Assembly (NCBI GenBank): GCA_038522735.1
Contig: JBCBJX010000019.1
Span: forward strand, 1 to 38,656
From: JBCBJX01 sp038522735
GTDB lineage: Bacteria; Pseudomonadota; Alphaproteobacteria; Caulobacterales; Parvularculaceae
Direction: 5' to 3'
DNA: 38,656 nt
The position numbers and the translations under genes were made by a program. Positions 31,242 through 38,656 of this stretch are shown piece after piece. How positions within the stretch are numbered: the first letter of the stretch is position 1; the number at the start of each line of letters is the position of its first letter. The notes under the pieces are model-generated. The model worked only from the letters and a program-made list of their open reading frames with translations. It was not told the origin of the DNA and did not search any database.

Positions 31242-31685
31242 ATGAACGAGCGTCTGAAAGCGATCTGGGGCGGGTTCGAGCAGCGCACCTCGCGGGAACT
31301 GTCCGGCCGCGGCGTCGACAACATCGTCGTCGAACACCGCCGCCGGGAGGACCCCGCGTCCCCCGCGCCGGACGCCCCCGACCTTGCGCCGGCGAAAGCG
31401 GCGATGGCGGAGCTTCGCACGCGCCTCGCCGCCGTCGAGGCGGAGCGCCGCGCGTCCCGCAAAAAACGCCGCCGCGAGGACGAGGCCGCCTTCGCCGACC
31501 CGACGGACCTTGAAGATCTGGAGGCGGAGTTCTCCGAAGACGACCCGACGGCCGCGCTGCGCGCCGGCCTCGCCGCAACCGACCAGCGCATCCGCCGCCG
31601 CGAGGCGAGCTATGTCGAGCATCGCACGCAGTACGCGGCGGGCGAGCTGCGGAAGAAACGGAAGAAGTTTCTGGGGATGTTTTAG
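31242..31685 (+). CDS. Charged coiled-coil protein, partner of the Ntn-like gene
   Basis: 147 residues, no family recognised. The first 33 residues (MNERLKAIWGGFEQRTSREL and so on) look like a folded or docking segment; the centre is an Ala/Glu/Arg-rich coiled coil (about 48-80) with the basic patch RRASRKKRRR; the last part is acidic then strongly basic and ends in KKRKKFLGMF. A hydrophobic terminal motif after a flexible basic tail resembles docking tails but is only suggestive. GGGAG lies six bases before the ATG. Confidence 0.6.
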   Translation: MNERLKAIWGGFEQRTSRELSGRGVDNIVVEHRRREDPASPAPDAPDLAPAKAAMAELRTRLAAVEAERRASRKKRRREDEAAFADPTDLEDLEAEFSEDDPTAALRAGLAATDQRIRRREASYVEHRTQYAAGELRKKRKKFLGMF

Positions 31686-31725
31686 GGCCGAGGTCGCGGC
31701 GCCGCAGGCGGGTCGCCCCGAACTT

Positions 31726-33102
31726 TCAAGTCTCAAGATTCGAAGGGAAAACGACGCACGCGGAAAGGCCGCCGCCCGGGCGGTTCCGCAGCGTGAGGTT
31801 CGCCCCGTGAGCGCGTGCGATCGAGCGGGCGATGCCGAGGCCGAGACCTGTGCCGCCCGTGTCCTTGCTTCTCGACGTCTCGCCTCGTTGAAACGGCTGA
31901 AACGCGTTTTCGAGCTCATCCTCCGGCATGCCGGGGCCGTCGTCCTCGACAGACACGATAAGACCGCCGTCGGCGCGCTCCATGCGAATGGACGCAACGC
32001 CGCCGGCGTATCGGCGGGCGTTCTCCAGAAGATTGTGAAACAGGCGCCGGAGCGCGACCGGATCGCCGACGATCTGAAACTGCCTGGTCGACAAAAGCTG
32101 GGCGGGGTCTTTGCACATCGGGCAATCGGCAGCGATATCCGCTACAAATTCCCGTAGATTAATAATTTCTCTCGGTGCGGACGGTTCTTCGGCCCGTGCG
32201 TAGGCGAGCATGTCCGATGTCAGTCGCTCCATCTGCGCTAAGTCGCTCTCAATGGAGGCCGCATCTATCGTTTCGGCGGCTGAAGAACGAAGACGAATGC
32301 GGGTGATGCCTGTGCGGATGTCGTGGGCGACGGCCGACGCCATGTGTTCGCGCTCCCGCGTCAGCTCGCCGAGGCGGGAGCGCATCCGGTTTATCGCGGC
32401 GGCGACGCGCCTGATCTCCGTCGGACCGCTCTCTGAAAGCCGCGCCGGCGCGTCGACGCCGCCGATCGCCTCTGCTTCGCGCTCCAATCGCTGGAGAGGC
32501 CGGAAGGCGATCGCCGCCAGAGCAAGCCCGACGGCGGCTGCGACGGCGACGACGCATACAATCGCGATCAAAAGGAAAAACGACCGTTCTGCAAAAAAAG
32601 TCGCCGGCCTCATGCGGATTTCGAGAACGCGCCCGTCGTTCAGTTCAATGGATATCTGGAACATGGACGCCGCTACCGGCGCCGCCGAGCCGTCGTCGCT
32701 CCGCGCGCTCCTAAGTTCGCGCAGGCCGATCCTCCGGAAACGGATGTCCCGATCTGCAAGACGCGAGATGGCGTCGCTTTCGCCCTGATTGAGGATGCGT
32801 CTGAGCCTGGCGCTTGGAACGAAGCGCGCGTCGTCGAAATCGCTCCGAATCGTCGCGGTGCGGCCCCCGCCTTCATAAACGGCGAGAACATACGGCTCGA
32901 TATCCTCCGGCACCTGCTCGACCAGCCAGACGAGCTCGGCGATCGAATCGGCATTGTCCGCGAGCCCCATCGGCAGAAGCTCGAAGACGGCCGGCGTCTG
33001 GGCGAACAGGACAAGCGTCATGAGCGCGGCGGTGCACGCGCCCAAGACGAGCGCCGTCACCTGAGCGAACATCGATCCGAGAAGCTTGCGCAGGTACGTC
33101 AT
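31726..33102 (-). CDS. Sensor histidine kinase
   Basis: A 458-residue membrane kinase. Helices at about 13-35 and 174-200 enclose a periplasmic sensor of about 135 residues; a HAMP-like segment follows (FRPLQRLEREAEAI, 200-213). The dimerisation helix has the phosphorylated His in SAVAHDIRTGITRIR (H260), with Gly where most kinases have Pro (HDIRTG instead of HDxRTP). The catalytic domain shows the N box LLENARRYA, the G1 box DDGPGMPEDEL and G2 GGTGLGLGIA. Its ATG overlaps the stop of the response regulator by four bases, giving a standard two-component operon. Signal unknown. Confidence 0.93.
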   Translation of the reverse strand: MTYLRKLLGSMFAQVTALVLGACTAALMTLVLFAQTPAVFELLPMGLADNADSIAELVWLVEQVPEDIEPYVLAVYEGGGRTATIRSDFDDARFVPSARLRRILNQGESDAISRLADRDIRFRRIGLRELRSARSDDGSAAPVAASMFQISIELNDGRVLEIRMRPATFFAERSFFLLIAIVCVVAVAAAVGLALAAIAFRPLQRLEREAEAIGGVDAPARLSESGPTEIRRVAAAINRMRSRLGELTREREHMASAVAHDIRTGITRIRLRSSAAETIDAASIESDLAQMERLTSDMLAYARAEEPSAPREIINLREFVADIAADCPMCKDPAQLLSTRQFQIVGDPVALRRLFHNLLENARRYAGGVASIRMERADGGLIVSVEDDGPGMPEDELENAFQPFQRGETSRSKDTGGTGLGLGIARSIARAHGANLTLRNRPGGGLSACVVFPSNLET

Positions 33103-33827
33103 GCGGAGCCGACGCGCCGAACCCTGCCTGCGAACGCGTAACCGAGGCTGCGTACGGTCTTGATATACTCCGGACGCCGAGGGTTTTCCTCCAGCTTGCG
33201 ACGAAGCCGGCTGATCTGGGAGTCGATGCTTCGATCAAACGGATTGGATGCGGCCCGTCGTGAGAACTCCAGAAGCTGATCGCGCGACAGAACGCGCGGC
33301 GCTCGCTCCAGCAGCGTCAGGAGGAGCGCGAATTCGCCGGATGTGAGGTCGACCGCCGTTCCGTCCTCGGTTTCGACCTGTCGACGTTCGACGTCGACAC
33401 GGTAGGGGCCGAACTCGAAATCGGAAACCGGCGCGTCGGATTCGCCGGGCTTGACGTTCGGCGCCCTACGAAGAACGGATTTGATCCGAGCAAGGAGCTC
33501 CCGCGGATGAAACGGCTTCGGAAGGTAGTCGTCGGCGCCGATTTCAAGACCGAGAATGCGGTCGATATCCTCGTTCAGGGCCGTCAGCATAATGACCGGC
33601 ACCGTCGAATGGTCCCGAAGGCTCCGACAGAAAGCGAGGCCGTCTTCGCCGGGCATCATCAGATCCAGGAGGATCAGATCGAAGCGCTTCTGCTCCAGAA
33701 TGTCGCGCGCTTCGGCGGCGGAGCGGGCGCTGACCGGCTTCATGGCGTTGCGCTGGAGAAGACCCTCCAAAAGAGCGCGGATCTCCGCATCGTCGTCGAC
33801 AACGAGAATGTTGAGCATCTGGTTCAT
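33099..33827 (-). CDS. OmpR-family response regulator
   Basis: 242 residues. The receiver domain has the acidic pocket VVDDDAEI (D11, D12), the phosphorylated Asp in LILLDLMMPGEDG (D55), T82 and K104 (YLPKPFHPREL). The C-terminal winged helix ends in FDRSIDSQISRLRRKLEENP and TVRSLGYAF, the DNA-recognition helix and wing of the OmpR/PhoB class. The ATG at 33827 has GGGGA six bases upstream. Its neighbour on the other strand is an outer membrane protein gene, a likely target. Confidence 0.95.
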   Translation of the reverse strand: MNQMLNILVVDDDAEIRALLEGLLQRNAMKPVSARSAAEARDILEQKRFDLILLDLMMPGEDGLAFCRSLRDHSTVPVIMLTALNEDIDRILGLEIGADDYLPKPFHPRELLARIKSVLRRAPNVKPGESDAPVSDFEFGPYRVDVERRQVETEDGTAVDLTSGEFALLLTLLERAPRVLSRDQLLEFSRRAASNPFDRSIDSQISRLRRKLEENPRRPEYIKTVRSLGYAFAGRVRRVGSA

Positions 33828-33850
33828 GAACCGTCCCCTACCGCGCCTTG

Positions 33851-33985
33851 CTCAACATTGAGATAACCGCTTTGCAACTGATTGTGGCGACGGCGAGAGG
33901 CCGGCAACATTCCGGCGCCATTCACGGCGCGGGCGGCAAACCGCTGCAATGTTCCAGGACCATCACCTTTCGCAATTCAGTTGCG
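33851..33985. promoter_or_regulatory. Divergent control region with repeated AACATT elements
   Basis: The gap between the regulator and the outer membrane protein gene. It holds the palindrome CTCAACATTGAG (33851-33862), a second CAACATT near 33905, an inverted AATGTT near 33950, and the inverted pair GCAACTGA (33874-33881) / TCAGTTGC (33977-33984), the latter inside CGCAA-TTCAG-TTGCG just ahead of the barrel gene. Repeated short motifs between a two-component operon and a divergent gene suggest binding sites of the regulator. Confidence 0.45.
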
Positions 33986-33999
33986 AGGGGCGTCCGAAC

Positions 34000-34779
34000 A
34001 TGACCGGTCCGACACGTTGTTTCCTGACGCTTGCAGCGTCGGCGCTCGCGTTCGCAGATATCGCGAGCGCCGACGACTTCAGCCTCAATATCGGGCAGGA
34101 CTTCAGCGACGGCGACTACGGTCAGGAGACCGAAAGCCAGGTCAACGTCACGACGTTCGGCGGCCGGTTGCGCCTCGGCGACTGGTCGTTCGCCGCGAGC
34201 AGCGGCTACATCGATCTCGGCTCGGAGCCCGACAACATCATAACGCTCCCGGGCGGACGCGAAATTCTGTTGAGCGAAGGTGAAGAGGTCAAAGGGTTCA
34301 CTGACCTCGTATTGTCCGCAAGCGGCCTGCTTCGGGAAGAAACCGACAGCGCTCCCGGCGTTTTTCTCTTCACCTCGGTGAAGCTGCCGACTGCCGATGA
34401 TGAAAACGGCCTCGGCACCGGCGCCGCCGACTACTCCGCATCGCTGGAACTCTCCAAGACGTTCGGATCGTCCATTCTGTATGCGTATGGCGGCGGGCGC
34501 CTGCGCGGTGAAAGCGACGTCATCGAGACCCGCGACTCGCTCAACGCCGGCCTCGGCGTGCAACAGCTCATCGGCACGAAACTCGTCGGCGCGCTCAGCT
34601 ACGATTATCGCGGCGCCAGTTTCGAAGGCGGCGACGACGCGCAGGAAGCGACGCTCATGCTGTCGTGGCTGGCCACGGAGCGCCTCACCATCTCTGGCTA
34701 CGTATATACCGGGTTCACAGATGCGAGCCCCGATCTCGGCGCCGGCCTCTTCGTCAGTCACAAGATTTTCCGATGGTGA
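34000..34779 (+). CDS. Outer membrane beta-barrel protein
   Basis: 259 residues with a signal peptide (LTLAASALAFADIASA, then DD). The mature chain alternates hydrophobic and polar residues in strands with Gly/Asp turns (NVTTFGGRLRLGDWSFAAS, SASLELSKTFGSSILYAYGG, GALSYDYRGASFEGGD), and it ends in a terminal aromatic (HKIFRW), which is the assembly signal of outer membrane barrels. By length it would form a barrel of about 12 strands. The exact family is not certain. It has its own promoter region, divergent from the two-component genes. Confidence 0.85.
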   Translation: MTGPTRCFLTLAASALAFADIASADDFSLNIGQDFSDGDYGQETESQVNVTTFGGRLRLGDWSFAASSGYIDLGSEPDNIITLPGGREILLSEGEEVKGFTDLVLSASGLLREETDSAPGVFLFTSVKLPTADDENGLGTGAADYSASLELSKTFGSSILYAYGGGRLRGESDVIETRDSLNAGLGVQQLIGTKLVGALSYDYRGASFEGGDDAQEATLMLSWLATERLTISGYVYTGFTDASPDLGAGLFVSHKIFRW

Positions 34780-34919
34780 GTGGAGCGGCATGGCAATACT
34801 TCGTGACAAAAAAGTCGGTCCCGAACAAATCCGTGCAAAGCGCACCTGAAAAAACTCCAGGGTCGGTCGGTTGACGCCGCCGACCAGATTGAAAGCCCAG
34901 CCCAGCAAAGGAGACGAAA

Positions 34920-35525
34920 ATGACCATGACGAAAATGAACCGACCCGCAGTCCTTCTGACCCTGTCCGCCTGTGCGATCGCCGCGTTCGTCGCGACGCCC
35001 GCGGCCGCTCAGAGCCGTGCTGAACGCGCCGCGGAGCGTCGCGCCGCCGCCGAGCAGCGCCTTGAAGCCTTGCAACAAACGCGGATCGAGCGCCTCGCAC
35101 GGCGCACCGACGCTTTCGAGAGGGCCGCTACGGTGAATGCGGATCAGGTCTCGGCGCGCCTTTCCGAGGCTGAAGTGAACATCCTCGAAGTCTGGGCGCA
35201 GATCGATCCCGCCGGCGTTTCGGACGTGGCGAACACGATCGGCGACGCGGCGCTGAAGGCCGTTGTGAACGCTGACGGCGATCGTCTGAGCGAGGATCAG
35301 ATCGACGATCTGACCGTGAGGGCGGCGCGCGCCGCGACGATCTCCGAAGAGGAAGTCGCTGACTTGCTCGCCAACGGCGCCGTCAAGATCGAAGAGCTCT
35401 TCGACAGCACGGATCCGGAAGAAATCGCCTCGACCCTGAACGAGATCGGCCAAGCCGCCCTCGACGTTCAGACCGAGGTCGAAGATCTTCGGGAAGTGGT
35501 GAAGGACGCGCGTCCGAACCGCTGA
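34920..35525 (+). CDS. Secreted helical protein of unknown function
   Basis: 201 residues with a Sec signal (ending TPAAAQS), then a highly charged helix RAERAAERRAAAEQRLEALQ (33-52) that should form a coiled coil. The rest is acidic and helical, with two repeated-looking Ala/Asp/Glu segments and no cysteine. It has AAGGAG at 34908, a strong ribosome site. It follows the outer membrane protein by 140 bases that contain a small stem (GGTCGG / CCGACC, 34862-34882), so it may be part of the same regulon. No family recognised. Confidence 0.7.
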   Translation: MTMTKMNRPAVLLTLSACAIAAFVATPAAAQSRAERAAERRAAAEQRLEALQQTRIERLARRTDAFERAATVNADQVSARLSEAEVNILEVWAQIDPAGVSDVANTIGDAALKAVVNADGDRLSEDQIDDLTVRAARAATISEEEVADLLANGAVKIEELFDSTDPEEIASTLNEIGQAALDVQTEVEDLREVVKDARPNR

Positions 35526-35680
35526 CCGAAGGGCGGGCCCTCGCCGCCTTCCCCAGCCCTAGCCTGGGCCCGCCATTCCTAGCTTGAGCGACTTTGACTA
35601 GCGTACAATTCCTTACGGAATTACGCGGGCGAATTATTCTGGATTGAGATTATAAAAAAACCAGCGGATTCGGACAAAAG
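35526..35680. terminator. Convergent intergenic region with hairpins
   Basis: The 155-base gap between converging genes contains an inverted pair GGCGGGCCC / GGGCCCGCC (about 35530-35574), an AT-rich island (about 35580-35665) with the tight hairpin AATTCC-TTAC-GGAATT at 35607-35622, and an A7 run near 35654 that would be a T-run for the minus-strand gene. This fits a two-sided transcription end, but neither hairpin is a textbook terminator. Confidence 0.4.
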
Positions 35681-36205
35681 CTAGGCTCCCGCCGCATCCC
35701 CCGCGATCGCCTTCAGCGTCGTCCGCATGCGGTCTTTCAGCTCGGCCAGCCCCTCGACGTCGTGGTTCGCGAAGAGGGCGTCGGGGTCGGAGAGGGCGAC
35801 GTAGGCGGCGCCGTTCGCCGTTTCGTAGACGAGGGCTTTCAAGGGCAGGTCTGCGCCGGCCGTCTGGGCGGCCTGCATGAGCGGGGTCCCGACCTTCGGC
35901 GAGCCGAAGACGACGAGGGTGGTCGGGCGCAGGGTCTCGCCGACGCTTGCAGCGCCAGCGGCGTGATCGACGACGACGAAGGTTCTGAGCCCGCGCTTGT
36001 CGATCGCCATCTGCAGGCGGGCGAGGGTCGTCGCGAAATCGGCGTCGCTCTTCGTCGTCAGATATCCGTAGGGCGCAGCGCTCCGGCGGAGATCTTTCAC
36101 ATTCGCATCGACGCCGACGGTGACGCAGGCGGCGAGGGCGAAGAGCGCGGCGACGGCGAGCCCGGCGAGGCGCAGCATTCCAGCGGAGACGGGCGATCGG
36201 TTCAT
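35681..36205 (-). CDS. DUF302 family lipoprotein
   Basis: 174 residues from ATG 36205, which has TAGGA six bases ahead. The N-terminus is a lipoprotein signal (AALFALAAC, Cys27). The mature part shows the DUF302 core: LARLQMAIDKRGLRTFVVVDHAAGA, then TTLVVFGSPKVGTPLMQAAQ and ADLPLKALVYE. DUF302 proteins are small, often exported, with unknown function. It lies 41 bases downstream of the patatin gene on the same strand and may be co-transcribed. Confidence 0.9.
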   Translation of the reverse strand: MNRSPVSAGMLRLAGLAVAALFALAACVTVGVDANVKDLRRSAAPYGYLTTKSDADFATTLARLQMAIDKRGLRTFVVVDHAAGAASVGETLRPTTLVVFGSPKVGTPLMQAAQTAGADLPLKALVYETANGAAYVALSDPDALFANHDVEGLAELKDRMRTTLKAIAGDAAGA

Positions 36206-36246
36206 AACGTTCCTATACCCCGCGGCGACGCGGCGACCAATGCGCT

Positions 36247-37203
36247 TCACGCGATTGCGTCCGTGCGGCCCTCGGCGCGCTGAAGCAGATCGCGCAGCCG
36301 CGTCTCCTGGCCGAGGATCGCGCGGCGGCCTTCCTCGATGAACTCGTCGGCCCGGTCGAAGGCGGTGGGCGAGGCTTCGCGCATGTCGGGCTTCAGGTGC
36401 AGGTCCGGCGGCTCGTAGCGGGCGCGGGCGGCGGTCAGCTGCATCTGGAAGATGTCCGCCGCGGCGATCGCCGTTTCGATCAATTGGGGCTGCGCCCTGG
36501 AGCGCGCCCGGGCGACCGCGATCTGCCTGTCGACATACTCCCGAGTGTCGTCGACGAGCTTCGCGAGCGGCGCGGCGAGGCCGGTGAGGCTCGTCTCGTC
36601 CTTGCGATCGACGACCGTCGGAAGGCCGGCGCGGCCGCGCTCGAAGCGCTCCAGCGTCCGCGGGACGCCGGTGAGATCGACGCCGACGACGACCTCCGCG
36701 CCGAGGCTGCGGGCGACGCCGACGGGCATCGGGTCGGCGAGGGCGCCGTCCACAAGCCAGCGCGCGTCATGGCGCATGGCGTTGAAGACGATCGGGATCG
36801 CTGAGGACGCCCGCACCGCGTCGAGGAGCGAGCCGTGCATGATCGGCACCGGATCGCCTGTCGCGAGGTCCGTCGCGAGGGCGGCGAACGGAATGTCGAG
36901 ACTCCTGATGTCCCGGTCCGCTTCCTTGAAGGCGGCGAAGGCGCGTTCGGCGGAGATGAGCCCGCCATGGCGCATGGCGAAGGCGAACTGGGAGAAGGCT
37001 GAGAGCGGCGACAGCTCCCGCGCCCAGACGCAGACATCGTCGAGAATGCCCGCGAGGTAGGCGCCGCCGACGATCGAGCCGACCGAACACCCGACGATCA
37101 CGTCCGGCTTCAAGCCGATCTCGTCGAGGCCGCGCAGGACGCCGACATGGGCCCAACCCCGCGCCGCGCCGGAGGAAAGGGCCAATCCAAGTTTGCGGGC
37201 CAT
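36247..37203 (-). CDS. Patatin-like phospholipase family protein
   Basis: A 318-residue lipid acyl hydrolase with the patatin Ser-Asp dyad: oxyanion loop LSSGAARGWAHVGVL (9-23), nucleophile GCSVGS (S40), and Asp in WLVDGALADPMPV (D152). The C-terminal 100 residues are helical and charged, as in RssA/NTE-like bacterial members. It is not obviously secreted. The ATG at 37203 has GGGGAG eight bases upstream. It is divergent from the small membrane-protein gene at 37266. Confidence 0.93.
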   Translation of the reverse strand: MARKLGLALSSGAARGWAHVGVLRGLDEIGLKPDVIVGCSVGSIVGGAYLAGILDDVCVWARELSPLSAFSQFAFAMRHGGLISAERAFAAFKEADRDIRSLDIPFAALATDLATGDPVPIMHGSLLDAVRASSAIPIVFNAMRHDARWLVDGALADPMPVGVARSLGAEVVVGVDLTGVPRTLERFERGRAGLPTVVDRKDETSLTGLAAPLAKLVDDTREYVDRQIAVARARSRAQPQLIETAIAAADIFQMQLTAARARYEPPDLHLKPDMREASPTAFDRADEFIEEGRRAILGQETRLRDLLQRAEGRTDAIA

Positions 37204-37265
37204 GGGCTGATCTCCCCCTCGTTCTCTGGCAGGCTGGGCGAGCGGTATTATTTTATTGTGCTGAA

Positions 37266-37532
37266 ATGAAGACATCCATCCTGACCCTCGCCGTCCAGGT
37301 GCTGGCGGTCGGCCTTCTCGACTTCGGCCTCGTCCTCTCGATCTCGCCGATCCCCGTCGGCGCGCCGATCGTGCTGATCGCGCTCAGCATTCTCATCATG
37401 ACCAACCCGAAGGTCGCCAAACGCCTCCGGGACTTTCGCCGCAACCACCCGGGGGTCGATCGCCGCATCCGCCAGATCGAGGAAAAGACGCCGGGTCCGA
37501 TCGGCGAGCCGTTGCGCCGGACGGACCCTTAA
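37266..37532 (+). CDS. Small membrane protein, PGPGW-like (copy 2)
   Basis: 88 residues of the same layout as the gene at 4-267: a hydrophobic hairpin (about 5-45) with the shared break SPIPVGAPIVL (copy 1: LPIPLGLPLLV), followed by LRDFRRNHPGVDRRIRQIEEK (shortened here: LRDFRR, HPGVD, EEKTP), and a C-terminal TDP (copy 1: THP). No enzyme motif. The promoter lies in the AT-rich 62-base gap to the patatin gene. Confidence 0.75.
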   Translation: MKTSILTLAVQVLAVGLLDFGLVLSISPIPVGAPIVLIALSILIMTNPKVAKRLRDFRRNHPGVDRRIRQIEEKTPGPIGEPLRRTDP

Positions 37533-37617
37533 GGGCGTCCTCGGCGCGCTTTCGCCGGCTCGCGAACCCCTCCATAATTTTCGTTACAGCGTGAAGACGA
37601 GAAACGGGAGACGCCGA

Positions 37618-38656
37618 TGGCGAGGTCCGCGGCAAACGCACACGCGCACGGCGCTTCGTTAGCCGCCTCCGGCGCGGCGACATCGGAGCGCCGGGGCGAC
37701 GGAGCCCTCGACGCGTGGCTGACGGGCGGCGTCGTCGTCGCCTTCTGCCTCGCGGTCGGGATTTCAGTCCTCGCCCTGCGCGACCCGAACGCCGGCGCGC
37801 CCGGCCTCGCCCTCGTCGCCGGCGTCGCCGGCGTCGCCATGGTCCTCGCCGCGGGCGTCCTCATGCGGATCATTTCACCGGGCCTCCTTCTCGGCGTCCT
37901 CACCGGGCGATCTCAGGATGCAGGCGCAAGCCAGCGCCTCGCGGGCGCCGGGACCTTGTCGGCCCTCGGCGTCGCGGACCGGGTGCTCGATGCGGACCCC
38001 CATGGCTGCCTCGTCACCCGCCGCGACGGGGTTCTTGTCTACGCGAACCCCGCCTACGGCGCCCTGGCGCGCGCCGCGGGCGCGGCTGGCCTTTCCGGTC
38101 TCCCGCCGCGCATCGACCGGCTGTTCGCCGGCGACGGCGAGGATTCCGCGAAGATCTTCCGCCTCGCCCGCGCCGCGCTGTCCGGCGTCGCTGGTCGCGA
38201 GATCGTCGCGGCGGTCATGGGCGTCGACGGAGCGCCGCGCCTTCGCCGGTTCGAAGTGACCACCCGGCCGGTGCCGAAAAGCGACAACCTCGCCTTCTGG
38301 CGCATCCGCGAGCTCGCCGTCGACGAGGCGGTTGACGCGATCGCTGCAGCGTATGCGGACTTTCCGCAGCCGGTCGCCGCTCTGGAGCGCTCTGGCCGCT
38401 TCCTGTGGCTGAACGCGGCCGCCCGCAAGGCGTTCCGGATCGGCGAGGGGGAGGCGGCGGGCCTCGACCGCGTCGCGCTCGGAGACGCCGACGGTCTTCT
38501 GAAAGACCTATGGGCGGTCGACGGCGCGCCGAAATCCTTCCGCGTGCGCGGCGAGGGCGCTTCCGTCGAGGCCCGCGCAAGCGCTTTTCGCCGCGGCGGG
38601 ATCGGCGACGGCGTCGTCTGCGTCGCCTTCGATATCGAGACCGCCGCAGACGTCGC
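37618..38656 (+). CDS. PAS-containing membrane sensor, CckA-like (3' end cut)
   Basis: I read this frame directly: it is open from ATG 37618 to the window edge (346 codons), with GGGAG six bases before the ATG. It has two hydrophobic segments (about 38-54 and 61-83), then PAS-like domains (CLVTRRDGVLVYANPAYGA, and later a second unit with SGRFLWLNAAARKAF). This fits the N-terminal half of a hybrid sensor kinase such as CckA, the cell-cycle kinase of Alphaproteobacteria, but the kinase part lies beyond the window, so the name is tentative. Confidence 0.55.

Noticed and set aside
33922..35100. Open frame of 392 codons on the minus strand
   Set aside because: Runs antisense to both the outer membrane protein and the start of the secreted helical protein, each with a signal peptide.
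1..38656. Search for CRISPR arrays, prophage, IS elements and rRNA
   Set aside because: No regularly spaced direct repeats, no transposase or integrase, no phage structural genes and no rRNA-like segments were seen. The repeats present are palindromic doublets.

Overview
The window is about 38.7 kb of GC-rich bacterial chromosome with dense coding, mostly short intergenic gaps and many start/stop overlaps. The gene set points to an aerobic, ubiquinone-using alphaproteobacterium: UbiD, UbiA and Coq7, a plant/alphaproteobacterial-type glutamate-cysteine ligase, the nfeD-slipin pair, and the start of a large PAS-containing membrane sensor at the right edge. A Parvularculales-like lineage is my low-confidence guess from gene content and style. 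There is no rRNA, phage, IS element, transposase or CRISPR array. One tRNA, Leu(CAA), is present.

Left part (1-10 kb): two membrane-protein genes in a coupled pair (minus), ubiD, an AAC(3)-I-type acetyltransferase directly behind a perfect 27-bp inverted repeat, a small lipoprotein, a lipoprotein with two retropepsin-type Asp motifs, then a forward run of crotonase, thioredoxin-like lipoprotein and FrnE-type DsbA. Facing it on the minus strand are a Tat-exported MsrB and ubiA.

Middle (9.5-21.8 kb): a frameshifted isocitrate lyase/PEP mutase family gene with a possible gene remnant upstream, a phytoene-desaturase/CRTISO-like flavoprotein whose reading frame runs antisense into a DUF2855 gene, and an ABC exporter. 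These are followed by the housekeeping block rsmE, gshA and an AlkA-type glycosylase, an HNH protein, a small secreted protein, then coq7-dsbB and an ExoD-like gene on the minus strand, and tRNA-Leu.

Right part (21.9-38.7 kb): a secreted beta-helix protein next to a Sel1/peptidoglycan-binding protein; the nfeD-slipin-tusA operon; an arginine-deiminase-fold enzyme; a compact ParE-type toxin-antitoxin pair that runs straight into selO. Next comes a two-gene unit encoding a protein whose N-terminus has the spacing of a proteasome/HslV active site, plus a charged coiled-coil partner. Then follow a two-component system divergent from an outer-membrane beta-barrel gene, a secreted helical protein, a DUF302 lipoprotein, a patatin-like phospholipase, and a second copy of the small membrane-protein family seen at the left edge.

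The most interesting unit is 29948-31685, the proposed Ntn-hydrolase with an uncharacterised partner. Second-tier interest lies in the paired palindromic repeats (three families, one of which has become coding sequence at the end of one gene), the decayed 9.5-10.5 kb segment, and the AAC(3)-I homologue. Function calls come from reading sequence motifs, not from database searches.
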